Assembly: GCA_001972305.1 (NCBI GenBank)
Contig: BDDD01001460.1
Location: forward strand, 62,001-126,000
Length of the DNA: 64,000 nucleotides
Direction of reading: 5' to 3'
Source of the DNA: Cephalotus follicularis
Lineage: Eukaryota; Streptophyta; Magnoliopsida; Oxalidales; Cephalotaceae
The notes under the pieces were generated by a model that was not told the DNA's origin, did no database searches, and saw only the letters and a program-made list of their open reading frames with translations. A program made the position numbers and the translations under genes. Positions 21,404 through 33,200 of the stretch are shown one piece after another. How positions within the stretch are numbered: position 1 is the stretch's first letter; every line of letters begins with the position of its first letter.

Positions 21404-23269
21404 GATTTTGACGTAATCTTGGGGATGGATTGGTTATATGCTCATCATGCTTGTGTTGATTGCTACAACAAGATGATGACATTTTATCTGCAAGATGGGA
21501 CGGAGTGCAAGTTTATCGGAGAGAAGAATGTTACTGCTCCGATCATTTCATATACACGAGCACAGAAATATCTCAATCAGGGATGCGAGGGCTATTTGGC
21601 GTATGTGATCGGTCATACGAAAGGTACGCCCAGTATTGAACAAGTGCATGTTGTATGTGATTTTCCTGATGTATTTCCAGATGAACTCACTTCGTTGCCA
21701 CCGGAGAGGGACATAGAGTTCAGCATAGAATTATTGCCTCTAACTGCTCCGATATCCAGAGCACCGTACCGAATGGCTCCTGCCAAACTGAAGGAGTTGA
21801 AAGTTCAATTGCAGGACTACCTTGACAAAGGCTTTATCAGACCGAGTGTATCACCGTGGGGAGCACTGGTTCTATTTGTAAAGAAGAAGGATGGATCAAT
21901 GCGGCTATGCATTGATTACAGGTTGCTGAATCAAGTGACGGTGAAGAACAAGTATCCTCTGCCACATATTGAGGAGTTGTTCGACCAATTGCAAGGCTCA
22001 ACTGTGTTCTCCAAGCTTGACCTAAGAACAGGCTATCATCAGTTGAGGATCCGAGAAGGTGACGTGGAGAAGACTGCATTTCGAACCAGATATGGGCACT
22101 ACAAATTTCTGATACTGCTGTTTGGATTGACGAATGATCCTGCGGCCTTTATGTGTCTAATGAACAAGGTGTTCCAACCTTATCTTGATCAGTTTGTTGT
22201 GATATTCTTAGATGACATCCTGATCTACTCAGAGAGCGTTGAGGAACACATGCAGCACTTGAAGATTGTATTGCAGATACTACGGAAGGAACAACTGTAC
22301 GCCAAATTCAGCAAGTGCGAATTTTGGCTAGATCATGTGACTTTCTTAGGTCACATAGTGTCGAGTGAAGGATTGTCAGTGGATCCTTCGAAGATTGAAA
22401 GCATTGTTGATTGGCCCCAACCGAGGAACGTTAATGAGGTGCGTAGTTTCTTGGGATTGGCTGGCTATTACCGCAGATTCATCGAGGGATTCTCGAAACT
22501 TGCTGCACCACTGACACAGTTGACTCATAAGAAGTCCAGCTTTGTGTGGGATGATTCTTGTGAGGCAAGTTTCCAGGAATTGAAGAGTCGGTTGATTTCG
22601 GCTCCAGTGTTGGCATTACCTGAGGGTAATGAGGGATTTACTGTCTACACTGATGCTTCTGGGAAAGGATTGGGATACGTTCTTATGCAACATGGCAGGG
22701 CGATTGCATACGCACCGAGAAAGTTAAAGCCGTACGAGGAAAACTATCCCGTACACGACATAGAGTTGGCGGCCATAGTATTTGCCTTGCAGAAATGGAG
22801 GCACTATCTCTATGGAGCGCATTTTGAAATCTTTACTGACCACAAGAGCTTGAAATATTTGTTTTCCCAGAAGGAGCTCAACATGAGACAGAGGCGATGG
22901 GTGGAATTCTTCAATGACTATAACTGCAATATACAATACCACCCGGGAAAGGCAAATGTAGTGGCTGATGCGCTGAGTCGCAAGGCGATGATTGCTGGAG
23001 CTATGGTTTCACAGTGGAATCTGTTGGAGGAATTTCAGAGATGGAATCGGTTAATGGTTTCCCGAGGAGTGATTGTGGCAAGTATGAGAGCACAACCGGA
23101 ACTTCTCGAGCGTATTTTGAATGCTCAATATAGTGATGCTGATTTGTGGAGTATTCGTGAGAACCTTGACGCTGATTCTGAGTTCTCCGTACATACAGAT
23201 GGCATATTGAGGTTCCGGGGTAGGATATGTGTTCCGAATGATGAGAACATCAAGAGTGAGCTATTGTAA
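21404..23269 (+). pseudogene. pol: Element E reverse transcriptase and RNase H
   Basis: 616 codons open from 21419, in the gag frame. The reverse transcriptase has all main blocks: [41 protein letters not shown] and the catalytic Phe-Leu-Asp-Asp at 22205-22216. RNase H follows ([10 protein letters not shown], then [18 protein letters not shown] and [10 protein letters not shown]) and ends with ADALSRK near 22980. The frame closes with TAA at 23267, where a glutamine codon is expected; the integrase zinc finger resumes at once. This is the best preserved enzyme in the window. Confidence 0.9.
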
Positions 23270-24525
23270 CAAGCTCACAAATCGAGATACAGTGTCCACC
23301 CAGGAAGTTCCAAGATGTGGCATGACCTGAAGAAGAACTACTGGTGGAGCGGCATGAAGAGAGAAATTGCTGAATATGTAGCAAGATGTTTGACCTGTCA
23401 GAGAGTGAAGGCTGAACATCAGAAACCTGCAGGACTGCTACAAACGCTACCAGTGGTGGAATGGAAATGGGAGCACGTGACCATGGACTTTGTGTCAGGA
23501 TTACCGAGGTCACGAAACCAACATGAGGCAGTGTGGGTTGTTGTGGACAGGCTTACTAAGTCCGCACACTTTCTTCCAATGAACATGACATATTCTATCA
23601 AGAAGCTTGCTCGATTGTATATCCAGGAGATAGTGAGACTGCATGGGGTACCGGTCAGTATTGTCTGCGACCGAGATGCTAGATTTACTTCAAGGTTTTG
23701 GAAGAAGTTCCAAACAGCTATGGGAACGACCTTGAACTTTAGCACGACATTTCACCCACAGACTGACGGACAGTCCGGCGTACTATCCAGACTCTGGAGG
23801 ATATGTTGCGGGCTTGCATGATTGATTTTGCTGGGAGTTGGGAGGATCATCTAGCATTGATTGAGTTCTCTTACAACAACAGTTTCCACACCAGCATTGG
23901 AATGGCTCCCTATGAAGCGTTATACGGGAGGAAATGCAGATCACCTATTTGCTGGGATGATGTAGGTGAGAGACAAGTACTGGGATCGAACTTGGTTCAA
24001 GAGAGCACTGATAAAGTGAAGATGATCAAGAAGAGACTGCTGGCTGCACAGAGTCGACAGAAGAGTTACGCCGACAGCAAGAGGAGGAAGCTGGAATTTG
24101 AAAAGGGAGATCATGTTTTCCTGAAGATCTCGCCTTCGAAGGGGATATACCGTTTTGGCCTTAAAGGGAAGTTAGCTCCGAGGTACATTAGACCTTATGA
24201 GATACTAGAGAGAGTGGGGGAGGTATCATACCAGATTGCACTACCGCCTAGCTTATCGGACGTGCATAACGTATTTCATGTTTCCATGTTACGGATATAC
24301 ATACCCGACCCATCTCACATTTTGAGCTACGACCCTGGATTCATTAGCCCGAGATTGACTTATGAAGAAAGGCCGACGGGGATTATGGATCGCATGGAAA
24401 AGGTTCTGAGGAACAAGACCATCCCTATGGTCAAGGTGCTGTGGCGTTTTCACGGAGCGGAGGAAGCTACGTGGGAGCGTGAGGAAGAAATGATGGAGAC
24501 ATTCCCCCACCTATTCGGAATGTGA
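23270..24525 (+). pseudogene. pol: Element E integrase with chromodomain-like end
   Basis: The HHCC zinc finger is at 23276-23400 (ending CLTCQRVKAEHQ). The catalytic core follows, with the first Asp in TMDFVSGLP (23480) and the second in VCDRDARFTS (23660). A one-base deletion at about 23776-23779 shifts the frame exactly at the third catalytic residue, the glutamate after DGQS. The remaining core, the GPY/F-like region ([13 protein letters not shown] at 24150) and the tail ending PHLFGM (24525) are open in the next frame. The tail resembles the short chromodomain of Tekay-type chromoviruses. Confidence 0.9.
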
Positions 24526-24555
24526 TGTAAGGGCTAAATTCGAGGACGAATTTTC

Positions 24556-24570
24556 TTTAAGGAGGGAGGA
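24556..24570 (+). promoter_or_regulatory. Polypurine tract of element E
   Basis: TTAAGGAGGGAGGA precedes the 3' LTR, after the conserved TTCGAGGACGAATTTTC block. Confidence 0.9.
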
Positions 24571-24571
24571 A

Positions 24572-27370
24572 TGTAATAACCGCAAATTCAATTCGTGTAC
24601 ATTGTAATAATTATTAATAAAATGTGCACTCATTTGAATTTAATGTCCCATTTATTATAATTTGTGGTTGGTAATTGCTTGGGATGAATGGAGATGCGTT
24701 TTGGTGAAAATCCAACTCAAAGAAACCCTAAAACAGCCTTGACAGCCGACTACCACAAGGGGGAAGTCGACTGCCTGGTTTGTGAAGGGGCAGCCGACTG
24801 TCACAGGGGAGCAGTCAACTGCCTGATGCGTGTTGTGGACAGTCGACTAGCCAATGCATCCAGTCGACTGGATCGGCCCAAAAAAGGTGTATGTGCATGC
24901 CTGTTAAACTGAATCATGGGGGCTTTGCATGAAAGGACAGGTGTTGGAAGGCGACACAAGCTGCCAGAGCATGCAAAAGGCATGCTTGCATGCCCTCTAT
25001 TCTCTGCAAGGATTGCAGACCTGCCACCTGCAAATTGAAAAGAGAAAAGGGGTAAGAAAACAAATGCATGTGAAAGAGAGAAGAAGGGGAGAGAGGCTGG
25101 TAATGAAGCCTGGCATTTCCAAAGTCTCAAAGCCTTATATTCAACTGTCCAAGGGCTGAATGTGGGTGTTAGAAACCACTGAATTGAGGAGAATTGCTGG
25201 ATAATTGTAGGAGCTTGCTTGTTGATGGTTTAGAGCTCAAAAAGGGAACTTGGAAGCTTGGACTCCTCCTGGTAAGTTCAAAATCGAACACCCTGTTGTT
25301 GTTGTAATCTGTCAGTAAGGTATCTAGGAGAATATTTAATCCCTGTTAACATGGTTAAGGTTAACAACCTTCTAGAATTGAATGGAATTGATATGGAATG
25401 TAGCACTTTGGTTCAAGAAAAAAGGATGATTAATCTCTAAATTGGATAGTAAGTTGTTGTTAGTTGCCATGATAAGCTACTGATTCCCTTATGGATAAAC
25501 ATACACATCTTCTGTCCACACGTTTATGAGACAATGAATTGATGCAGATTGACACAAGTGCATAAGATGTGGTAAAAGGGAGTTAATATGAAGCTTAATG
25601 AACTAATGACTAAACTACTGTTGATTGGAATTGTTATAAGTGTTTACTGAACCTACTGGTACTGATGCATGTGTCCATAAACATGCATACATAGATTGAA
25701 ACTGCTGGAATTGAATGATTGTTATGGGAAAAGGCTTGGAAGCTTTAAAGAGAAAGATCAAATCCAATTGATCTTGGGATAGCGATTTGAGGTAGGGGTA
25801 GTGATATGTTATGGAAGATATTTATGCATGACATGTATGTTATTTTCTGTATGATTGCATGTGTGAAATTGGACATGGAATTGCATACAAACTGCTACTG
25901 CCTGCACTTTCAGGGCAGAGGAAGTCGACTGTTCATAATTACAGTCGACTAACCAACCTATCCAGTCGACTGCCAAGACAAAGAAGTCGACTACTCAACA
26001 AAAGCAGTCGACTATTCTTGAGGGCAGTCGACTATTCTGGGTAGAAATTGAATAACATTGATTGAATTGCTACTGTTTGGTACTGTTATTGAATTGTATA
26101 TGCTACCACCATATAGTATATACTGTTCGATGTTATTTAACATCGCTACTACCTATATTGCAAAGATCAAACGAACTATGTGTTATATGCGCAATTCATG
26201 GTTTAAACACCATTTTCAAATGGAAACTATTATTTATAAGAACTACTGATTTGTGATATTGTTACTGTATATGCTACTTCATAATAGTATATACCAATGA
26301 CTGTTATAACATACTGTTTTCATATTCTAATGATAAAATCAACTATGTGCTATAAGCACAATACATGAGATTATCTATCATTTTCAATTGAACACTTATT
26401 GCTAAAAAGGAACTACTGATTTTCCTCCTACATGAGAGGTACTTACTGTTTTGTTTCCTCATCTGGAAACCACTACTGTACTGATATCGTTTTCCTCACA
26501 TGAGATGTACGATCACCGAAATGATATATGTTTCTAAAGAAAACACTTGATATTGCTTATTATTGTATATATAATATTAGTATTGAATTGTACTGATTGA
26601 ATTGATTGTCTATGTTACTGCCGTAGTTAGTGATGGAGGATATCACTGATTATGGATGTGATACTGGGTGCCAGGAGTTGGCCAGAGTATCACCCAAACT
26701 GTCTGCCATTGCAAAACTTACTGCTAAACTACCCGCCAACGCCGGTAGTAAACGTTACCTGTTCTATCATCCTCGGTGTATAGGGTGATAGTTAGGTGGT
26801 GCACAGTTGGTGCTAGGAGTTAGCGATATGTGACACCCAACCACTGAATAAATTGATTGTATCCTTGTGCGGTATTATTGCATATGAACTGTTTATGGCC
26901 ACTTGGCTTGATTGCTTACATATATTGGAACGTTCAAATGTTATTTTATAAACTATCATACATGTTGCATTCATATATTCATAAGCATACATTATCTTCC
27001 TACTTAACCAAGTGAGGACAACGGCTAACCCATAAAATTACAGATTGAGTGAAGACGTGGGAGTTGCTGCTGAAGCTTGGAGAGCTTCTTTTGTCATCTT
27101 AAGGTTGTTATTTCTGTTGTTGTGTACTGTAATTGTAACGAACGAATCATACCTCGTTTATGTTGTTTTTCCTTATGTTAAGGATAATATTTGACTTGTA
27201 CCCGCACGTAGTATGGGATGCGTGCGGACGTCTTGTATTATGTTCTGGCTTATTGACTGCTTCCGCATATTGTTTTATATCTGTTGAATGAAATGCTGGA
27301 ATGTATGTTTAATACTGATATCACATATATGCTTGTCTTGTGGTATGGAACCGAATAACGGGGTGTGACA
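24572..27370 (+). repeat. Element E 3' LTR
   Basis: 2799 bp, nearly identical to 17042-19839. Both TCGA clusters are kept (24736-24875 and 25921-26036). In the second cluster the three differences from the 5' LTR all fall outside the GTCGAC cores. The terminus is the intact GGGGTGTGACA, whereas the 5' LTR has GGGGTGAGACA. Confidence 0.95.
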
Positions 27371-27404
27371 GGTTTAAACTTTTAAATTCAGTTATTTACT
27401 TTCA

Positions 27405-27545
27405 GTATTGAAAAGACCCATCTACAGAGGACAGCGTCCTGCCAGCGTGGTGTCTTTTCATTTAATTAATGCAATTTACATTCAGTAATTGAAAAGGTCC
27501 ATCTACAGAGGACTGCGTCCTGTCAGTGTGGAACCTTTTCCATTT
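27405..27545 (+). ncRNA. Viral leader hairpin modules 3 and 4
   Basis: Module 3: outer stem GAAAAGAC (27410-27417) with GTCTTTTC (27452-27459) and inner hairpin AGGAC-AGC-GTCCT. Module 4: outer stem GAAAAGGT (27491-27498) with ACCTTTTC (27533-27540) and inner hairpin AGGAC-TGC-GTCCT. The outer stems differ at two positions, and both partners change together. Confidence 0.7.
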
Positions 27546-27796
27546 AACTTCTTCATATCAATTACTTTCAATTAATTTACTTTATTTCAGTATTTACTTT
27601 CAGCAATTTTAATTCATTTATATACTTTCATTCATTATAACTATTATTTCAATTCAGTATCTTTGTTTGAATTTAATCTCTGCTTCTACATATCTTTTGA
27701 TTTTGGCTTTATTTTATCCGTTTATCTGTTATATATCTTTGCTTAAATTGCTATTAGCTTCCGTACCCCAAATGGTATCAGTTTCCATACCCCAAA

Positions 27797-27809
27797 TAGT
27801 ATCAGAGCC
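27797..27809 (+). promoter_or_regulatory. Pararetrovirus tRNA-Met primer site (second copy)
   Basis: TAGTATCAGAGCC, one base from the initiator-Met complement, followed by AAAAACCCTGG as at 11221. Confidence 0.75.
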
Positions 27810-27898
27810 AAAAACCCTGGATAATTTATTGAACATAATTATCATATAAATAACATAATTATCATTTTAGATTCTCAATATGAACATAATTCATCAAA

Positions 27899-29733
27899 TG
27901 TTAACATTAGCACTAATAACCCAAAATGCCCCTTGCATGCATGTGTTGCTGGTCAGAGCTGCCAGCAAAGGTGCCTAGGCCCGTGGTCTACCTTTTTCCA
28001 GATATCACTTCTACTGCTCTGGTGGATCAGGTGGATTATCGTCTGCTCATTCAACTGCAAAAGAATCTAGGAGGGGGTTAGTCCAAATGACTAATGAGTG
28101 AGAGCAAAGCATTCCCTGTTGCATCCAACAACAACAGGATGCGCTAAAGGGATTGTGCCATGATATGTCCAACTGGGCAGAAGCATAAATGTGAAATCAT
28201 GACTCCAAGAAAGAAAATGCTCAAGCAATACTGAACAAATATAAATGAGAGTCATAAGGAAAATCAAGGTATTTGAATATCAAGAATTCAAAGATACGAT
28301 TATCAATCACAATTCAAAATATGTGCCCAAAAATCATAAAATTAGAGGAGGATGCTTGTACCACTATCATATCTCAATCTCATGTCTGCCGCCATATCCC
28401 AATGGCAATACATTACCCTGCCGCCATATCTCAATGGCAAAACAAATCAACCGCTGTAGCAAATACACATATCTAGGCCATAGGCTACCGGACTATACAT
28501 ATCCTTCATATACTGGTATAGAGTGCCTATGCCTCTGCCTCGTTAGAGGGGCCGGTATGATCAGTGCACTGACCCAGCCCTCGTCAGAGAAGTAACATAT
28601 CTGAACCTCGGTCGAGGGGACGTCGTTTACCACACGGATCTGCCCTCATTGGAAATCATGTATCACAGGTAGCCAACACAGTCAGATGGATGAGGGATGA
28701 AATCTCTACTGCACTCACACTCAGCATACCATCATAGAGCAATAGTCATGCTGCAGATCTAGGTAATGGAACTCGGGGGCAGTCTCACTTAACATCCCAT
28801 CATAGACAATGAGCCATGTTAAGGAGAATTGATCATCAAATGTCCACCTCACCATCGACCGGTAATACATATCAGCAAATCAAGGTACCCAGCATCAGAG
28901 TACAACATGGTATAACAATTTACAATATCACATGCATTAGAAGAGGACCAATTCACCATGAGCATCGAGCTCTCATACGCTTGGAATCATATCATAATCA
29001 AGGAACATGTCAACAGAGGAAAAGTGGGATTCAATTCCTGGTCAATTATCACATACCTTGAACCCAAAGAGGGCACATTGAAGCAAAACTCTCAAAAATA
29101 AAGTAACAGAGGAAGGGAATGTCCCACTCACTAGTATACTGCAATTTACTGTTGCAGACTTGCTCCTAAATGCTCCAGATCAACCCCTGGATCCTTGTCT
29201 GCAAAGTCATCACATAACCAGCTTAGAAATCGTATAATCTTTGATCATAACATGAGCTACATGCTCAAAACATCATCCTTTCAGTCATCTCTGCTTCAAG
29301 TCCGAAATCGTGAACGAAGAGCAACATACTGCTAAATCTTAGCAAAGAAGAGGTGAGCTTACCTCGACATATTGTAGTCGTCTAGTTGAGAATCACTTGA
29401 CACCTAGAAATCTTAAAGAATCATCGAAGAGAGAACTGAGGACTCACAAGTGTAGCACCGCTTCAGCCGAACAAGAATGACAAACACTTTAGTTCCTTCA
29501 CTTGATAACTCTTACATCGGAAACGGTGAAACTTCCACAAGAAGCTTTGCAAGATCTTTCTCTTCAAATGGCCGAACTTACCAGAATTTGGGCCTTAAAT
29601 TTACTTAACGAGGCCTTAAGCATAATCTCATCACTTGTCAACTTATCAATAAAGCCCAACTCACACACACCAGCCTTAAATCACCAAGGCTCAAATATTT
29701 ATACTCCAAATATATAGAACACGGGGTGTTACA
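27899..29733 (-). repeat. Element F 3' LTR
   Basis: The minus-strand start is TGTAACACCCCGTG (29733), just after the polypurine tract. The left limit is placed at TGTTAACATT (27899) only because it would give a TG...CA terminus; that end is uncertain. Features: a donor-like GAG|GTAAGC near 29364, hairpin TTAGTC-ATTTG-GACTAA (28094-28078) and acceptor-like TTCTTTTGCAG ending at 28055, all on the minus strand. No TCGA clusters are seen in this family. Confidence 0.65.
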
Positions 29734-29749
29734 ATCTCCCCCCATTTTT
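29734..29749 (-). promoter_or_regulatory. Polypurine tract of element F
   Basis: Minus strand TAAAAATGGGGGGAGA before the LTR, after TTTGAGGACAAAATTC. Confidence 0.85.
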
Positions 29750-29765
29750 AGAATTTTGTCCTCAA

Positions 29766-31100
29766 AATTCATATGTCAGACTAGACAAAGAGATCGGGAT
29801 AACGCTTCCTCATCTCATATCCGCGTTCCTAGGTAGCCTCTTCTACCACCTGGTTTCTCCACAAAACCTTTACTAAGGGAATGGTCTTGGTCCTCAACAC
29901 TAGTTCTCTGTGATCTAAAACTCTTACCAGGACTTCTTCATAATCCAGGTCCAGTAATTCTTCCTCGGACAATTCAATCAGTGTATCCAGGATATGAGAA
30001 GGATCAGGGATGTATTTCCTCAGCACAGATATGTGGAATACATCATGAATCCTGGCCAATTCTGGTGGAAAAGCCAAATGATATGCCACAGGTCCAGTCC
30101 TCTGCAAAATTTTGAAAGGACCAATATATCAGGGATTTAACTTGCCTCGTTTGCCAAATCGAATGGCTCCTGTGTGGGGCGAGGAATACTCTATCCCCTA
30201 CTTCAAATTCCAGACTCTTACGGCGCTTGTCTGCTTAACTCTTTTGCCTGCTCTGAGATGCTCGCAACCTCTTTTGGATTATATGCACCTTTTCTGCCAC
30301 ATCTTTCACTAACTCTAGACCAATCAGTCTCCTTTCACCCACCTTATCCCAACACCGATGTGTTCTGCATCATCTACCATACAGGGCCTCATAAGGAGCC
30401 TTGTTGATACTGGCTTGGTAACTGTTGTTATAAGCGAATTCAATTAGGTCAGGCGGGTATCCCAACTCCCCCTGAAATCCATCACACAAGCTTGAAACAT
30501 ATCTTCCAAAATCTGTAAAGCACATTCAGACTGCCCATCGGTCTGAGGATGATAAGATGTACTAAGTCTCCACTCAGTACCCAATGGTGCTTGCAAGCTC
30601 TGCCAAAATCTGGAAGTAAAGCGGGGATCTCTGTCTGATACGATACTAAGGGGAACCCCATGTAGCCTAACTATGTCATCCACATACAATTGAGCCAACC
30701 TCTCCAAGATATGGTCCATCCATGTCGACAAAAAGTGTGCCGACTTCGTCAGTCGGTCAACTATGACCCATATGACATCTCGTCTTCTCTAGGTCTGAGG
30801 AAGAACTCCATAGTAATATGTTCCCATTTCCACTCCGGAATGGGTAGAGACTGCAATAGGCCTGAGGGTTTCTGCCATTTTGCTTTTACCTGCAGCCAGG
30901 TTAGACACCTAGCCACGTATCTGGCACCACCCCTCTTCATGCCTCTCCGCCAATAATTTTGCCTTAGATCCCGATATATCTTGGTATTACCAAGATGCAT
31001 CTACCATGCAGAACAATGAGCCTATTCTAAAATTTCTCACTTAATCAGCTCTATATGCGGCACACATATCCTCTGACCAAACATTAGAGCTCTATTCTCA
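29766..31100 (-). pseudogene. pol: Element F integrase
   Basis: Minus-strand fragments of one integrase, in order from the right: zinc-finger end at 30761-31000 (CLTWLQVKAKWQKP, one Cys changed to Trp), core at 30444-30731 (VSDRDPRFTSRFW, HPQTDGQSECAL), and C-terminal region at 29829-30107 (HDVFHISVLRKYIPDPSHIL, then TIPLVKVLWRNQVVEEAT). A TAG replaces the tryptophan after EEAT. The last codons, including YPDLF, run to about 29766. Stops and frame changes separate every block. Confidence 0.85.
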
Positions 31101-31164
31101 CTATATAGAAGTCTGTCCAAGAACCTTTTCTGACTTGCGTTATAAGCTTCGCCAACCTCCAGTC

Positions 31165-32570
31165 CTTCTCTTAGGTTTCTCTGATCTGGTCCACTAGCAC
31201 TGATCTTATCCGCAGGGTAGCTAACATTACGCCATTATTATCCATAGATAACTCAGCACCCGTAGATCTCAGTTGTTCCAACAATGGCATATAAGCCAAC
31301 TCTACGTGAGCAAGGGAAACAAAAGACTTCCTGCTCAACGCATATGCCATTACATTGGCCTTGCCCGGGTGATAATCAATAGTGCAATCATAATCCTTGA
31401 TTAACTCAATCCATCTCCTTAGCCTCAAATTCAGGTGTTGCTGGGTGAATAAATACTTCAAGCTCTAATGGTCAGTAAAGATTTGGTAAGATTCTCCATA
31501 CAAATAATGCCACCAAATCTTTAGAGCAAAGACCATTGCAGCTAATTCCAAATCATGAGTAGGGTAGTTAAGCTCATGCCTTTTCAATTTCCTCGATGCA
31601 TAAGCTATAACTTTCCAATGCTGCATCAGCACACATCCCAAACCTTGTCTGGAGGCATCACTATATACAACGAATCCACCACCTAGAGAGGGAAGAGCTA
31701 AAATTGGTGTTGTGGTTAGTCTGCGCTTGAGTTCTAGGAAGCTCTTTTCACAATCATCAGACCACTCAAACTTAGCTTCCTTCCTTGTTAGTTTGGACAG
31801 AGGGGCTGCTAACAAGGAAAAACCTTTTATAAATCTCCTGTAATAACTAGCCAATCCCAGAAAACTACGTCTCTCTGTAACATTTTTGGGCTGCTCCCAA
31901 GCCAACACAGCCTCCACTTTCGTCGGGTCTACTTCAATACCTTGACCCAATATCACATGCCCCAAAAATGTTACTCTGTCCAGCCAAAAATCATATTTTT
32001 TTAGCTTAGCATATAACTTATGATTTCTCATGGTCTACAAAACAATCCTTAAAAGTTCTCCATGATTGGCCTGACTACGTGAATACACCATCACGTCATC
32101 AACGAACACCACTATAACATTGTCTAGAAAAGGCCAAAAAACTCGATTCATTAAATCCATAAATGCTATCAGCGCATTGGTTAGCCCAAATGTCATAATT
32201 GAAAACTCATAGTGGCCATAACGTGTTCTAAAGGCCGTCTTGAAAACATCATGTTCTCTAATCCTCAACTGATGATACCCAGATCAAAGATCTATATTCG
32301 AGAATACACAAGCTCCTTGCAACTAGTGAAATAAGTCGTTGATACGCGACAAGGGATATTTATTCCGTATCGTGACTTTATTTAGTTACCTGTAATCAAT
32401 ACACAACCTTAGGGTACCATCCTTCATCTTAACAAATAGTACTGGAGCACCCAAGGGAGAACTATTAGGTCTTATAAATCCTTTCTCCAGTAACTCTTGC
32501 AATTCCACCTTCAACTCTTTTAGCTCAATCAGTGCCATCTTGTGAGGTGCAAGAGATTAGGGACTATACC
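31165..32570 (-). pseudogene. pol: Element F reverse transcriptase and RNase H
   Basis: Minus-strand pieces at 32035-32268 ([20 protein letters not shown] and the intact catalytic Phe-Val-Asp-Asp near 32095-32110), 31465-32031 ([34 protein letters not shown], RNase H start [16 protein letters not shown]) and 31171-31461 (RNase H end, [16 protein letters not shown]). The N-terminal blocks up to about 32570 are readable only with stops. Two stops separate otherwise collinear pieces. Confidence 0.85.
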
Positions 32571-33200
32571 AGGAATCAATTCTATAGCAAAATCGATCTC
32601 TCTCACTGGAGGTAGTCCATGTAGCTCCTCCGCAAATATGTCTGGAAACTCACAAACTATGGGTATCTCTTCCATTCTTGGCTTAGACATCATAGTGTCT
32701 ATCACATGAGCAAGATACCCTAGTCCTCATGCCTGTAAAATCTTATGAGCTACCATGGCCGAGATTACTCTAATCGGCATAGGGCGCTGCTCGCACACCA
32801 ACTCCATGCGAGATCCATCAAGCATATTGAAAGAAACTATCCTCCTGGAACAATCTACCAATGCTTGATGGGCTATCAGCCAGTCCATACATAGGATAAC
32901 ATCAAAATCTCCAATACCAAAAGGTATGAGGTCTGCAGGGAAATTCTATCCTCCGATTAGAATATCACAACCTCGATCACTTGATCTACCTGATAGGTCT
33001 GTCCCATAGGGACTGATACCATAACACTATTATCCAAAGGACTCAGCTCCCGATTAGCATGAATGCAAAATGTTTGAGCAACAAAAGACAGGGTAGATCC
33101 AATATCAAATAATACTATGACATCTATACCAAAGATGATAGTCATACCTACTGCCACGTCCGGAGCTGCAAGGGCTTCATCTCTATTCAATGCATACATT
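32571..33200 (-). pseudogene. pol: Element F protease
   Basis: The 32957-33199 piece carries VLFDIGSTLSFVAQTF on the minus strand. The active site reads Asp-Ile-Gly-Ser in place of Asp-Ser/Thr-Gly, so the catalytic motif is altered. The link to reverse transcriptase is broken by stops. Confidence 0.75.

Larger units (their letters stand above)
17042..27370 (+). mobile_element. Element E: full-length gypsy chromovirus inside the pararetrovirus
   Basis: 10,329 bp with 5' LTR (17042-19839), primer site (19843-19854), gag-pol (19943-24525), polypurine tract and 3' LTR (24572-27370), flanked by GGTTT. The LTRs are 2798 and 2799 bp and differ at only scattered positions, so insertion is recent compared with its neighbours. 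The polyprotein order (gag, protease, reverse transcriptase, RNase H, integrase, chromodomain-like end) places it in the plant chromoviruses, most like the Tekay/Del branch. Four stop codons and one frameshift in gag-pol mean it needs help from another copy to move. Confidence 0.95.
27371..27835 (+). mobile_element. Endogenous pararetrovirus, right part (leader and primer site)
   Basis: Continuation of the viral leader after element E. It contains hairpin modules 3 and 4, an AT-rich stretch and the primer-site region that matches 11100-11235. The exact right limit of viral sequence is unclear (27835-27898), because element F's LTR follows. Confidence 0.8.

Noticed and set aside
28245-29061. 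Several open frames of 60-116 codons
   Set aside because: They lie in the element F LTR, with no recognisable protein and no supporting context.
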